NCBI RefSeq assembly: GCF_027922005.1 | Contig: NZ_BSEV01000020.1 | Span: 1 to 64,000 of the forward strand | Length of the DNA stretch: 64,000 bases | Reading direction: 5' to 3' | Source of the DNA: Streptosporangium carneum | GTDB lineage: Bacteria > Actinomycetota > Actinomycetes > Streptosporangiales > Streptosporangiaceae | Shown here: one piece after another, positions 32,552 to 40,946 of the stretch | Position numbering within the stretch: the first letter of the stretch is position 1 | Layout of the letters: every line of letters begins with the position of its first letter | Made by a program: the position numbers and the translations under genes | Notes under the pieces: model-generated | The model's input: only the letters and a program-made list of their open reading frames with translations | Told to the model about the DNA's origin: nothing | The model's database searches: none

Positions 32552-34120
32552 TCACGAGTCGCGGTTGCGCCTCGCCCACGCCTTCCTGACCCCCGCCCGC
32601 CAGGCCTGGTAGTGGTCGCCGCTGTGCGCGTTGTGGCCGAGGGCGATGAGCGCCGTGTCCGTCCAGTGGCCCGCCTCCTCCACGTCGACCTCGCACAGCG
32701 CGGACGCGGCGACGGCCGTGTGCTCGGGCACGCTCCCCGAGATCAGGCGGGCGGCGCAGGCGAAGGCCGTGCCCTGCACGAGGTGGGCACGGAAGCCGTC
32801 CTCGGCCGCCGCCACGCTCAGCCGTTCCAGCTCGTGGGCGTCCGCGCCGCCGGCGTACCCCGCGGCCAGGCCCACGCCGCTCCACAGGTCGGCGCGGCGG
32901 CCGGGGGGGAACTCCGCGACGCGCAGGATGACGTCGTCGACGCCCGCGCACTCGTGGAACCAGAGCATCCGGCCGACCCCCTGGTCGAAGATCGCCCGTC
33001 GGGTCCGGTCGAGCAGCCCGGCGGTGCGCTGCCGTCCGACGGTCCTGTCCGAGGCGAAGAAGCCCTGGTGGAAGCCGAAGCCGTCGAAGGCCAGCCAGCG
33101 CAGCAGCGGATGCACCGAGCGGATGCCCCACATCGGGCGCATGCGCAGCCGGGCGTACGCCCAGCCGACGCCCAGGTGGATCATGTGCGGGTGGCGCATG
33201 CCCTGCCCGCTGAGCAGGCTCCTGAGCCGCCTGCCGCCGGTGACCGTGAGCACGTCGAGGGTCGCGCAGGCCATGCCCGCCCCCTCGTACGCGAAGCCGC
33301 GCAGCTCCTCCTCGAGGTCGTCGATCCGCTCGGCCTCACCCGCGACCACCGCGTTGTAACCCGCCAGGCACGCCTGTCCCGCGGCTTCGAGGCGGGGACG
33401 GGCCTGGCCGAGGCGGAAGCGCCGCACCCCGAACCCGGCCTGGCCGAGATCCTGCCACAGCAGGCCGGCCAGCCCGCGCGGCCTGGTCAGCGCCAGCTCC
33501 GCGGGAGCGCACCGGGGCCGGACGGCCGGCTCCGGCGCCTCGCCCGTGACCGGCCCGGACGCCCTCGTGGCCGCCTCGCCCGTGACCGGCCCGGACGCCC
33601 TCGTGGCCGCCTCGCCCGTGAGCGGCCTGGACGCCCTCGTGGCCGCCTCGGATGCCTCGCCCGTGAGCGGCCTGGACGCCCTGTTCGCGGTCGGTTCGGA
33701 CGTCTCGTCCGTGACCGGCCCGGACGCCCGGCCCATGACCGGTTCGGGAGTTCCGTCCGGGTGTCCGTTCTCCACGGCAGGCGTGACATGCCCCGAGGCG
33801 CTCCGCGAGGGCGTCCCGTCCGCGTTCCTGTTCTCCAGGGGGCGCGCGGAGAGGTCTCGGGAGACACGTCCTGAGACGTCCTGTGCCGGGTCCTCCCCCC
33901 GGGGCGTTCCGGGGGACTCTTCCGGGACTTTCTCCGAGGTCTTCTCCGGTCTTTTCTCCGGGCTCTTCTCCCGGTCCTCCTCGGGCGTCCGCCGAGGGGC
34001 GTCCCCGGGCGTTCGCGGGGGAGCCTTGACCGTGCCGGGGACGAGAGCTTCCTCCGCGACGGGCGCCGCCTCGAGGCGGTCGCTCCGAGCCACTCCTCCG
34101 TTGCCCTCCGCATCGCTCAC
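32552..34120 (-). CDS. DUF1702 (UnbL-type) enediyne-associated protein
   Basis: 522 residues from GTG at 34120. The first ~215 residues are low-complexity (Pro/Glu/Lys/Arg then 12-residue repeats such as ASGPVTGEAATR); the rest is the DUF1702 domain: AAGQACLAGYNAVVAGE, GFAYEGAGMACATLDVL, MIHLGVGWAYARL, LLRWLAFDGFGFHQGFF, GVGRMLWFHECAG, GRRADLWSGVGLAAGYAGG. DUF1702/UnbL is one of the conserved enediyne warhead-cassette families; no catalytic function is established. Here it is co-directional with UnbV and UnbU but no PKS is nearby. Confidence 0.88.
   Translation of the reverse strand: MSDAEGNGGVARSDRLEAAPVAEEALVPGTVKAPPRTPGDAPRRTPEEDREKSPEKRPEKTSEKVPEESPGTPRGEDPAQDVSGRVSRDLSARPLENRNADGTPSRSASGHVTPAVENGHPDGTPEPVMGRASGPVTDETSEPTANRASRPLTGEASEAATRASRPLTGEAATRASGPVTGEAATRASGPVTGEAPEPAVRPRCAPAELALTRPRGLAGLLWQDLGQAGFGVRRFRLGQARPRLEAAGQACLAGYNAVVAGEAERIDDLEEELRGFAYEGAGMACATLDVLTVTGGRRLRSLLSGQGMRHPHMIHLGVGWAYARLRMRPMWGIRSVHPLLRWLAFDGFGFHQGFFASDRTVGRQRTAGLLDRTRRAIFDQGVGRMLWFHECAGVDDVILRVAEFPPGRRADLWSGVGLAAGYAGGADAHELERLSVAAAEDGFRAHLVQGTAFACAARLISGSVPEHTAVAASALCEVDVEEAGHWTDTALIALGHNAHSGDHYQAWRAGVRKAWARRNRDS
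33537..33680. repeat. 36-bp tandem repeat inside the DUF1702 gene
   Basis: Three nearly identical 36-bp units beginning GCCTCGCCCGTGACCGGCCC (33537, 33573, 33609), then a fourth with a 9-bp insertion and more degenerate copies toward 33740. Codes the 12-residue repeat in the N-terminal tail of the DUF1702 protein. Confidence 0.85.
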
Positions 34121-34207
34121 AGGCCCGAACGTAGTGAGCCGTCCTCCGGCCTTTCAAGCACCTTCCTCCGGGTCCCTGGCAAAGAAACCGCAGGGACCCG
34201 CCGGGGC

Positions 34208-35305
34208 TCAGGCGCGTGAACCGGCGTGGCTGCAGCCGCAGGCCGCCGTCGGGCGGTCGGTGGCGTATCCGCCCGCGTCCCTGAAGACGCCCGCGCCCGG
34301 GGTGTGGCCGTCCAGCGCGTCGGCGGCGAGCACCACGGCGGCGGCGGTGTAGGCGGAGCGCTCGTGCGGGAAGTGCTTGCCGTTCACGAACTGCCAGCCG
34401 GTCCAGTAGGAGCCGTCCTCGTGCCTGAGATGCTGCATGTCGGCGAACAGCCGCAGCGCCCGTTCCCGGTCGCCGACGGCGTCGAGGGCGAGCACCAGCT
34501 CGCACGACTCGGCGCCCGTCACCCACGGCTGGTCGGAGACGCAGCGGATGCCGAGTCCAGGCTCGACGAAGGTGTCCCACTCCTCGGCGAGCCGCGCTCC
34601 GGCGGCGGGACCGCGCACCGCGCCGCCGAGGATCGGGTAGTACCAGTCCATCGAGAAACGGCTCTTGTCGGCGAACGCCTCGGGGTGGGCGACGAGCACG
34701 TGGCCGAGCTGGTCGGCCGCGAGCTCCCAGTCGGGCTGCGGATCGCCGAGGCGCTCGCCGAGCAGTACGCCGCAGCGCAGTCCCTGGTGGATGGAGGAGC
34801 AGCCGGTCAGCAGGGCGTACCCGGCGGGGGCGCCGTCCGCGGCGCGCTCCCAGAGGATCTCCCCCCGGGTGGTCTGCAGCTCGACCACGAAGTCCAGGGC
34901 GGACCTGACGACCGGCCACATCTCGCGGGCGAAGCCGGTGTCCCCGGTGACGAGCAGCTCGTGCCAGACGCCGACCGCGACGTAGGCGGCGTGGTTGGAC
35001 TCGCCGTTGTGCTCGACGGCCCGGCCGCCGACCAGTTTCATCGGCCATGCCCCGTCGGCCCGCTGGGTGCGGACCAGCCAGTCGTAGCCTCTGCGGACCG
35101 GCCCGGTGAGCCCCGCCACGCTCATGGCCATCAGGCACTCGACGTGGTTCCACGCGTCCACGTGCCCCTCGGGCCACGGGACGCCGCCGTCGGCTTCCTG
35201 AACGGCCGCGATGCTCTGGGCGGTCTGGACGACCTGCTCCCACCTCACCGGTCGCTCACCGCTCCTGTTTCGCCGCACGGGAGGTCTGGTTCCCGTGTTC
35301 CCCAT
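34208..35305 (-). CDS. Prenyltransferase/squalene-cyclase-fold protein
   Basis: 365 residues. Alpha-toroid repeats of the prenyltransferase/squalene oxidase family (IAAVQEADGGVPWPEGHVDAWNHVE, YDWLVRTQRADGAWP, LRHEDGSYWTGWQF). I see no DxDD cyclase motif, so catalysis as a triterpene cyclase is doubtful. C-terminus has a CGC motif. Operon member between the methyltransferase and DUF1702 genes; its substrate may be the same lipid or glycolipid the neighbours modify (inference). Confidence 0.82.
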   Translation of the reverse strand: MGNTGTRPPVRRNRSGERPVRWEQVVQTAQSIAAVQEADGGVPWPEGHVDAWNHVECLMAMSVAGLTGPVRRGYDWLVRTQRADGAWPMKLVGGRAVEHNGESNHAAYVAVGVWHELLVTGDTGFAREMWPVVRSALDFVVELQTTRGEILWERAADGAPAGYALLTGCSSIHQGLRCGVLLGERLGDPQPDWELAADQLGHVLVAHPEAFADKSRFSMDWYYPILGGAVRGPAAGARLAEEWDTFVEPGLGIRCVSDQPWVTGAESCELVLALDAVGDRERALRLFADMQHLRHEDGSYWTGWQFVNGKHFPHERSAYTAAAVVLAADALDGHTPGAGVFRDAGGYATDRPTAACGCSHAGSRA

Positions 35306-35389
35306 CCGCCACGCGCGAGGTCGGACGCCCGGCCGGAGAACGTTCTCCGGGAACGGGGCGCGCGTCGCGCCCCGCCGGTGTCGCGAAGG

Positions 35390-36103
35390 TCATGCGGGCT
35401 TCCGGACGTAGAGCACCACGCTCTTGCCGATGAGCGGGTTCAGCAGCGACTCGGCGATCCGGGTGACGGCGGGGCGCTTCATGATGTCCCAGACCAGCAA
35501 CTCGTGGTAGGCCTTGGCGACGGGGTGGTCGTCGTTGTTCACGCCGACCGCGCACTTGATCCACCAGTACGGCGCGTGCAGGCCGTGGGCGTGGTGGTGC
35601 GTGCCGACCTCCATGCCGACCGACTTCAGCTTCGCGCTCAGCTCGGCCAGCGTGTAGATGCGCACGTGCCCGCCGGGGGCGGTGTGGTAGTCCTCGTCCA
35701 GCGCCCAGCAGATCCGCTCGGGCAGGAAGCTCGGCACCGTGATCGCGGCCTGCCCGCCGGGCTTGAGCACCCGGAAGATCTCCCGCATCGCGGCCATGTC
35801 GTCCGGGATGTGCTCCAGCACCTCGGCGGCGATCACCCGGTCGAAGCTCGCGTCCTCGAACGGCATCCTCAGCGCGTCACCGGTCACGGTCTCGGCTGTG
35901 GCGCCCGCGGGCACCTCGCCCGCCTTGTCCATCGCGGTGAACATGTTCGCCACGCCTTCCAGCTCGCCGGCGTCCATGTCGAAGGCCACCACGTCGGCGC
36001 CCCGGCGCAGCACCTCGAACGCGTGCCGTCCACCGCCGCAGCCCAGGTCGAGAACTCGCGTGCCGGGGCCGACGGGCAGCCGGTCGAAGTCGACGGTCAG
36101 CAC
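35390..36103 (-). CDS. Class I SAM-dependent methyltransferase
   Basis: 237 residues from GTG at 36103 with AAGGAG upstream. Methyltransf_11-type: VLDLGCGGGRHAFEVLRRGADVVAFDMD, FDRVIAAEVLEHIPDDMAAMREIFRVLKPGG. Second gene of the operon led by the GT4 glycosyltransferase. Acceptor unknown. Confidence 0.9.
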   Translation of the reverse strand: MLTVDFDRLPVGPGTRVLDLGCGGGRHAFEVLRRGADVVAFDMDAGELEGVANMFTAMDKAGEVPAGATAETVTGDALRMPFEDASFDRVIAAEVLEHIPDDMAAMREIFRVLKPGGQAAITVPSFLPERICWALDEDYHTAPGGHVRIYTLAELSAKLKSVGMEVGTHHHAHGLHAPYWWIKCAVGVNNDDHPVAKAYHELLVWDIMKRPAVTRIAESLLNPLIGKSVVLYVRKPA

Positions 36104-36121
36104 TTGCCGCTCCTTGTCAGA

Positions 36122-36164
36122 GGTGATCGGTCACTTGGTCTGTCAGGGGTGATCGGTCACTTGG
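36122..36164. repeat. 17-bp direct repeat at the end of the glycosyltransferase gene
   Basis: GGTGATCGGTCACTTGG occurs at 36122-36138 and again at 36148-36164, the latter spanning the glycosyltransferase stop codon. A small duplication. Confidence 0.8.
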
Positions 36165-37401
36165 CGCCGCGTGCCGCGATGGCCTCGCGGTAGGCGTCCA
36201 CGGTCCGCTGGGCGACGACGCGCCAGGTGTAGCGCTCCATGACCCGGTCGTAGCCCCTCCTGCCGACGGCCGCCCGCTCCTCGGGCGAGTCGTGCAGGCG
36301 GCGCAGCGCCGAGGCCAGCTCCTCGGGGTCGCCGGGGGCGACCTGGACGGCGGCGTCGCCGACGACCTCGGGAAGCGCTCCGGTCCGCGACGCGACGAGC
36401 GGGGTGCCGCAGGCCATGTGCTCGACGGCGGGCAGCGAGAAACCCTCGTAGAGGGAGGGCACGACCGAGATCTCCGAGGTGGCGATCAGCTCGCCCAGCT
36501 CGGTGTCGGAGATGCCGTGCACGAACCTCACCCGGTTGTGCAGGGACAGCTCGGAGACCAGCTTCTCCGTGGGGCCGCCGGGGGTCGGCCTGCTGACCAC
36601 GGTCAGGTTCACGTCGCGTTCGGTGGCGAGTTTGGCGACCGCCCGCAGCAGCGTCGCGACGCCCTTCATCGGGGAGTCGGCGCTGGCGACGGCGACGATC
36701 GAGCCCGGCCGCTTGGGCAGCTCGGGACGGGGGTGGAAGTAGCGCGTGTCGACGCCGAGCGGGATGAGCCGCATGTTGGCCTGGGGCACGTTGAAGTCGC
36801 GGTGGATGTCGGCGAGGGAGGACTCGCTGACGGTGAGGATCGGGTTCAGCCTGGGCGCGACCTTGGCCTGCATCCTGACGAAGCCGTACCACCTTCTGAG
36901 CGAGAGCTTCTTGCGCGGCGGCGCGGCCTTCAGCTCGATCCGCCGGTCGACGCTGATCGGATGGTGGATGGTGCCGACCACGGGGAACAGCTTCTGGATG
37001 TCGAGCAGGCCGTAGCCGAGGGTCTGGTTGTCCTGCACCACGTCGAAGTCGCCGACGCGTTTGGCCAGCTCGCGGCGGGCGCGCAGGGTGAAGGTCAGCG
37101 GCTCGGGGAACCCGGCCGTCCACATGGTCGCGACTTCCAGCAGGTCGATCCAGTCGCGGTACTCGCTCAGCCGGGGAGTGCGGAAGGGGTCCTCGTCCCT
37201 GTACAGGTCCAGGCTGGGGATCTTGTTGAGGATGACGCCCTCGTCGAGCTCGGGGTACGGCTGGCCGGAGAAGACCTCGACGTGGTGTCCGAGGGCGACC
37301 AGCTCGCGGCTGAGATGGCGCAGGTAGACACCCTGACCACCGCAGGTCGGCTTGCTGCGGTAGGACAGCAGAGCCACCCGCAGTGCGTCCGCACCCGACA
37401 C
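36157..37401 (-). CDS. Glycosyltransferase family 4
   Basis: 414 residues. GT-B fold retaining glycosyltransferase: N-terminal GGQGVYLRHLSRELVALGHHVEVFSGQPYP (GGxxxH-type acceptor side), C-terminal IPLGVDTRYFHP and the nucleotide-sugar motif SEISVVPSLYEGFSLPAVEHMACGTPLVAS (EX7E). First gene of the six-gene minus-strand operon. It probably glycosylates a lipid or secondary metabolite; a GDP-mannose dehydratase gene stands divergently upstream and could provide a GDP-deoxyhexose donor (inference). Confidence 0.92.
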   Translation of the reverse strand: MSGADALRVALLSYRSKPTCGGQGVYLRHLSRELVALGHHVEVFSGQPYPELDEGVILNKIPSLDLYRDEDPFRTPRLSEYRDWIDLLEVATMWTAGFPEPLTFTLRARRELAKRVGDFDVVQDNQTLGYGLLDIQKLFPVVGTIHHPISVDRRIELKAAPPRKKLSLRRWYGFVRMQAKVAPRLNPILTVSESSLADIHRDFNVPQANMRLIPLGVDTRYFHPRPELPKRPGSIVAVASADSPMKGVATLLRAVAKLATERDVNLTVVSRPTPGGPTEKLVSELSLHNRVRFVHGISDTELGELIATSEISVVPSLYEGFSLPAVEHMACGTPLVASRTGALPEVVGDAAVQVAPGDPEELASALRRLHDSPEERAAVGRRGYDRVMERYTWRVVAQRTVDAYREAIAARGAK

Positions 37402-37569
37402 GGCAACCCCTTCCTCACCCTGTCCGGAAGGGGACAGGTACCGTGAAAGATGACCTTAGTATTCGGACCCTACCATTCGGTAGGTCTCTTCCACCCGATG
37501 TGGAATTGTTCCTAAAATCACTCTTACAGTGCGCGAACTGCGGCATTAGGGTAACCGAGCGGTGTTCGG

Positions 37570-37583
37570 TGAAACCTGTTCTA
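37570..37583. promoter_or_regulatory. KstR-type operator match upstream of GDP-mannose dehydratase gene
   Basis: TGAAACCTGTTCTA matches TnnAACnnGTTnnA at all fixed positions. It lies 107 bp before gmd and partly overlaps a TAGTGT -10-like box. A sugar-nucleotide gene is not a known KstR target, so this may be a related TetR site. Confidence 0.45.
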
Positions 37584-37689
37584 GTGTTGCGGCGGTCAGT
37601 GGCGTGCCCATCCCCGGGCGTGGCGGTACATTCGCCGTCACACGGCACACAGCCGGGCGGGAGCCCCGTCCACAAGCGAGGAGGACGCG

Positions 37690-38718
37690 TTGGCCAGGCG
37701 CGCACTGATCACCGGTATCACCGGGCAGGACGGTTCCTACCTGGCCGAGTGCCTGCTCGAGCGGGGCTATGAGGTCTGGGGCCTGGTCAGGGGACAGGCC
37801 AACCCGCGCGTCTCCCGGGTCCGCAGGCTCCTGCAGGACGTCCGGCTCGTCCGCGGCGACCTCCTCGACCAGGGGTCGCTGATCTCCGCCGTCGAGAAGG
37901 TCCAGCCGGACGAGGTCTACAACCTGGGCGCCATCTCGTTCGTGCCGATGTCCTGGGAGCAGGCCGAGCTCACCGGCGAGGTCACCGGGATGGGCGTGCT
38001 GCGCATGCTGGAGGCCATCCGCGTCTGCTCCGGCATCTCCTCCTCGAGGACGGCGGCGGGCTCGGGGCAGATCAGGTTCTACCAGGCGTCCTCCTCCGAG
38101 ATGTTCGGCCAGGTCCGGGAGACGCCCCAGACCGAGGTGACCCCCTTCCACCCCCGCTCGCCGTACGGCGTGGCCAAGGCGTACGGGCACTTCCTCACTC
38201 AGAACTACCGGGAGTCCTACGGGATGTTCGCGGTCTCGGGAATCCTGTTCAACCACGAGTCGCCGCGCAGGGGCGCCGAGTTCGTCACCCGCAAGGTCTC
38301 CCTCGGCGTCGCCCGCGTCAAGCTCGGCCTGGCGGACGAGCTCCGGCTCGGCAACCTGGAGGCCCGCCGCGACTGGGGCTACGCGGGCGACTACGTGCGC
38401 GCGATGCACCTGATGCTCCAGGCCGAGCGTCCCGAGGACTACGTGATCGGCACGGGGCGCACGCACACGGTGCGCGAGCTCGTCGAGGCGGCCTTCGCCG
38501 CCGCGGGCCTCGACTGGGAGCGTCACGTGGTCACCGACCAGTCCCTGCACCGCCCCGCCGAGGTCGACCTGCTCTGCGCCGACCCGAAGAAGGCCCGTGT
38601 CCAGCTCGGCTGGGAGCCCTCCGTCCCGTTCGAGGAACTCGTCGCGATGATGGTCGAGTCCGACGTGAAACTGCTCTCCGAGGGCGGAGACCCCGAGCAG
38701 GACTCCTCCTGGCCCTGA
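37690..38718 (+). CDS. gmd: GDP-mannose 4,6-dehydratase
   Basis: 342 residues from TTG at 37690 with GAGGA upstream. Extended SDR: ALITGITGQDGSYLAECLLERGYEVWGLVR, YQASSSEMFGQV, catalytic SPYGVAKAYGHFLTQNYRESYG (YxxxK), GILFNHESPRRGAEFVTRKV, all characteristic of Gmd. It converts GDP-mannose to GDP-4-keto-6-deoxymannose, precursor of fucose, rhamnose and other deoxyhexoses. A residue stretch at 115-128 (SGISSSRTAAGSGQ) is a small insertion. Divergent from the glycosyltransferase operon. Confidence 0.95.
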   Translation: MARRALITGITGQDGSYLAECLLERGYEVWGLVRGQANPRVSRVRRLLQDVRLVRGDLLDQGSLISAVEKVQPDEVYNLGAISFVPMSWEQAELTGEVTGMGVLRMLEAIRVCSGISSSRTAAGSGQIRFYQASSSEMFGQVRETPQTEVTPFHPRSPYGVAKAYGHFLTQNYRESYGMFAVSGILFNHESPRRGAEFVTRKVSLGVARVKLGLADELRLGNLEARRDWGYAGDYVRAMHLMLQAERPEDYVIGTGRTHTVRELVEAAFAAAGLDWERHVVTDQSLHRPAEVDLLCADPKKARVQLGWEPSVPFEELVAMMVESDVKLLSEGGDPEQDSSWP

Positions 38719-38771
38719 AGCCCCCGGCCTGAGACTTCCTGGCCCTGAAGCTCCCGGCCCTGAGACTTCGG
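38707..38771. repeat. ~30-bp direct repeat after gmd
   Basis: Two near copies of a unit of the form TGGCCCTGAAGCnCCCGGCC followed by TGAGACTTC, the first including the gmd stop codon. A local duplication of the gene end. Confidence 0.65.
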
Positions 38772-38914
38772 CGCCGGGGCCGCGTCCTCCCTCGCGGGTG
38801 ACCTGGCTGTCCTCTCCACTGTTTCGCTACCTTCCGTAACGGATATGTAGCTCTAGGTAACAGTGAGGGGGTGGTGCTCCCGCATGCATCCCCAGGACGA
38901 GAGGCAGTACAGCC

Positions 38915-39268
38915 ATGACCGAACAGCTGGTACAGATCCCCATCACCGTCGACGGCGCCAAGGCCGACACCGCCGGGCGGACCAAGGGCACCTACCACCT
39001 GTACTGGTACGGCAAGGACTTCAAGAAGACCCGCGAGGAGGCCCGCGTCTTCGCCGCCTCACAGGGAAAGGGGCACCAACTGGCCGACATCCCCTCCGAG
39101 GTGTGGCGAGACAGCGCCGCCAAGTACCTCGACGGCCCGGCCTGGATCTACTCCTGGAAGGGCGACGACTACGACAACGGCAACGTCGTCCTCCACCCCA
39201 ACGGAAAGATCGGTGTCGTCGAGGACGGCAACCAGAGGCTTCCCTTCCTCATCAGCTACGTCGACTAG
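38915..39268 (+). CDS. Small hypothetical protein (117 residues)
   Basis: Soluble, acidic-to-neutral, no signal peptide or membrane helix. Contains TKGTYHLYWYGKDFKKTREEARVF and a C-terminal GNVVLHPNGKIGVVEDG segment that reads like a beta-hairpin. I do not recognise the family. Ribosome site GAGAGGCAG. An AT-rich 60-bp tract upstream (38815-38860) is a likely promoter. Followed by two strong terminators. Confidence 0.75.
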   Translation: MTEQLVQIPITVDGAKADTAGRTKGTYHLYWYGKDFKKTREEARVFAASQGKGHQLADIPSEVWRDSAAKYLDGPAWIYSWKGDDYDNGNVVLHPNGKIGVVEDGNQRLPFLISYVD

Positions 39269-39286
39269 TCACCCGTCCGCGTCAGG

Positions 39287-39315
39287 GAGCCTCGCCGGTC
39301 GATCCGGCGGGGCTC
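39287..39315 (+). terminator. Terminator of the small hypothetical gene
   Basis: Inverted repeat GAGCCTCGCCGG / CCGGCGGGGCTC with a 5-base loop and one mismatch, 18 bases after the stop. Confidence 0.6.
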
Positions 39316-39342
39316 CGCCGTTCGCGGCGTGAGCCGACCGGG

Positions 39343-39390
39343 CCCCCGCCCTGTCCGTGTCCCCGGACATGGACACGGACAGGGCGGGGG
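39343..39390. terminator. Strong bidirectional terminator
   Basis: Perfect 20-bp inverted repeat (39343-39362 with 39371-39390) and an 8-base loop, between the convergent small hypothetical and DksA-type genes. Confidence 0.85.
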
Positions 39391-39413
39391 AGTAGCGGGC
39401 ACGGCGTGAGCGG

Positions 39414-39746
39414 TCAGCCGTTCTCGTGGCGGAGCTGGCAGCGCATGCAGAAGCGCGCCAGCGGGCGGGCCTTCAGCCGCTCGAAGGGAATCCCCAGACC
39501 GCAGCCGTCACAGCGGCCGTAGGTCAGCTCGGAGATGTCCTTCAGGGCGGTGCGCACGACGGAGGTGCTCCGCTCGGCGGAGACGATGTCGGCGAGCAGG
39601 GCGGCCTTCTCCGACACCTCCACGCTGTCGTCGCTCACCGAGGCCTCCAGTTCGGCCAGCTGCCTGGTCCAGCGCAGCAGCTGGCCCTCCAGCTCCTGGC
39701 GGATGACGTCGAGTTGGACACCGCTGAGGTGGACGTCGGAGATCAT
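39414..39746 (-). CDS. TraR/DksA-type zinc-finger protein
   Basis: 110 residues from ATG at 39746 (AAAGGA upstream). Helical coiled-coil N-terminus and a C-terminal C4 zinc finger (GRCDGCGLGIPFERLKARPL, FCMRCQ). DksA/TraR proteins bind the RNA polymerase secondary channel. An alternative GTG at 39965, nearly on top of the upstream stop and with a strong GAGGAGG site, would add a 73-residue low-complexity tail (repeats like GRLTPGTGRGGRLASGT); I prefer the short form. Confidence 0.85.
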   Translation of the reverse strand: MISDVHLSGVQLDVIRQELEGQLLRWTRQLAELEASVSDDSVEVSEKAALLADIVSAERSTSVVRTALKDISELTYGRCDGCGLGIPFERLKARPLARFCMRCQLRHENG

Positions 39747-39966
39747 GGTGTTCTGGTCCTTTCTGAGGGTCCGGAAAGACCTGCCGAAGGTCGGGAAGGG
39801 CTTTCCGAAGATCGGGGAAGACACGGGCGCCGTCCCGGCCGCTCCGGGGCCGGGCTGCTCGGCGCGGTCCGTTCCGGAGGCGAGACGCCCGCCGCGGCCG
39901 GTCCCGGGGGTGAGACGCCCGGGGTGATCGGTTCCGGGAGCGGAGCGTCCGAAGCGGTCGGTCACG

Positions 39967-40329
39967 TCACCGCCTCCTCGTGTCGTGGCAGTCGGCGCAG
40001 TGCCGGGTGTGCGGGACGCGCCGCAGTCGCCGCAGGGCGATGAAGGCCCCGCAGCGCAGGCAGGTGCCGTACACCCCGAAGTCCAGCCGCTCGATCGCCG
40101 CCTCGATCTCCGTGACGGCGGTCCTGGCGCGTTCGGCGCGTCTGGCGGCCAGGGAGACCGGCTCGCCCGAGGCCGGGGAGCGGGAAACGTGCTCGTCCTC
40201 GGCGAGGGAGTCACGCTCGGCGCGCGCGGCGGCGAGCCGCTCGTGCAGGAGCGCGCGCAGTTCCTCCAGTTGCGCGGTGTGGCGCCGGTAATCGTCCAGC
40301 AGCCTGCTCGTCGATCTGATGTCACCCAT
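39967..40329 (-). CDS. TraR/DksA-type zinc-finger protein, second copy
   Basis: 120 residues. N-terminal helix pair (residues 10-85) then the four-Cys finger GTCLRCGAFIALRRLRRVPH with HCADCHD, followed by an Arg-rich end. Lies upstream of the other DksA-type gene in the same orientation, so the two may be co-expressed and act together on RNA polymerase. Confidence 0.85.
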   Translation of the reverse strand: MGDIRSTSRLLDDYRRHTAQLEELRALLHERLAAARAERDSLAEDEHVSRSPASGEPVSLAARRAERARTAVTEIEAAIERLDFGVYGTCLRCGAFIALRRLRRVPHTRHCADCHDTRRR

Positions 40330-40489
40330 GACGACATCGACTCCTTGAATGACTCGCGGCGGCTCAGGCGGGCATGCGGCCGGCCACCGTGAAAGCCGGA
40401 ACCCAGGCGCATGGCGGTGCCGGGCACCGCGCGGCTGGGAGGCCCCGGTCGAGCTCGCCGCTCGACGGAGGCGGGAAAAGGGAAGGAGT

Positions 40490-40855
40490 CTAGGCGCGGG
40501 GCGGGCCGCGCGAGGTGACGACCCGCTGGACGTCGCCTCTGGGGACGTCGGAGGGCCCGGTGGCGAGCCAGGCGGCGGTCAGCAGGACCGGTGTCGCGGT
40601 CGTGACGCCCACGACGAGCAGGGAACGGAGCTGTCCCGGCGTCGGCAGGTGCTCCGCCACGCCCGCCAGGAGTCTCGGCGCGGTCGACCGGTGCGTGCCG
40701 TCGCTCTGGGGAACCCAGAGGCTGGCGCCCGTTTCCGCGGGTCGCCACCCGCCGGACCACGTGGAGGGGGCGACGGCGGCCAGGAGGAGCACGAGAACCA
40801 GACCCACCACGGTCGCCGCGGCGGGCCTGGGTGTGCCCCACCGCGGTTCCCTCAT
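40490..40855 (-). CDS. Small membrane protein of unknown function
   Basis: 121 residues from ATG at 40855 (GGAGG directly upstream); a GTG at 40897 would add 14 residues and cannot be ruled out. Two hydrophobic segments (about 12-28 and 84-100) flank a Trp/Pro-rich extracytoplasmic loop. No recognised family. Confidence 0.55.
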   Translation of the reverse strand: MREPRWGTPRPAAATVVGLVLVLLLAAVAPSTWSGGWRPAETGASLWVPQSDGTHRSTAPRLLAGVAEHLPTPGQLRSLLVVGVTTATPVLLTAAWLATGPSDVPRGDVQRVVTSRGPPRA

Positions 40856-40946
40856 CACCTCCGACCATAGTCCACGTCTCGTGAAAGGGCACTTCACGGC
40901 TTGCCCAGGGTTTCCCCGGGAGGCGGCGCGGCGGCCGGAGGGCGGG

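Noticed and set aside
28906-34120. A complete enediyne biosynthetic cluster.
   Set aside because: Only UnbL/UnbV/UnbU are present; no PKS, thioesterase or other warhead genes in the window.
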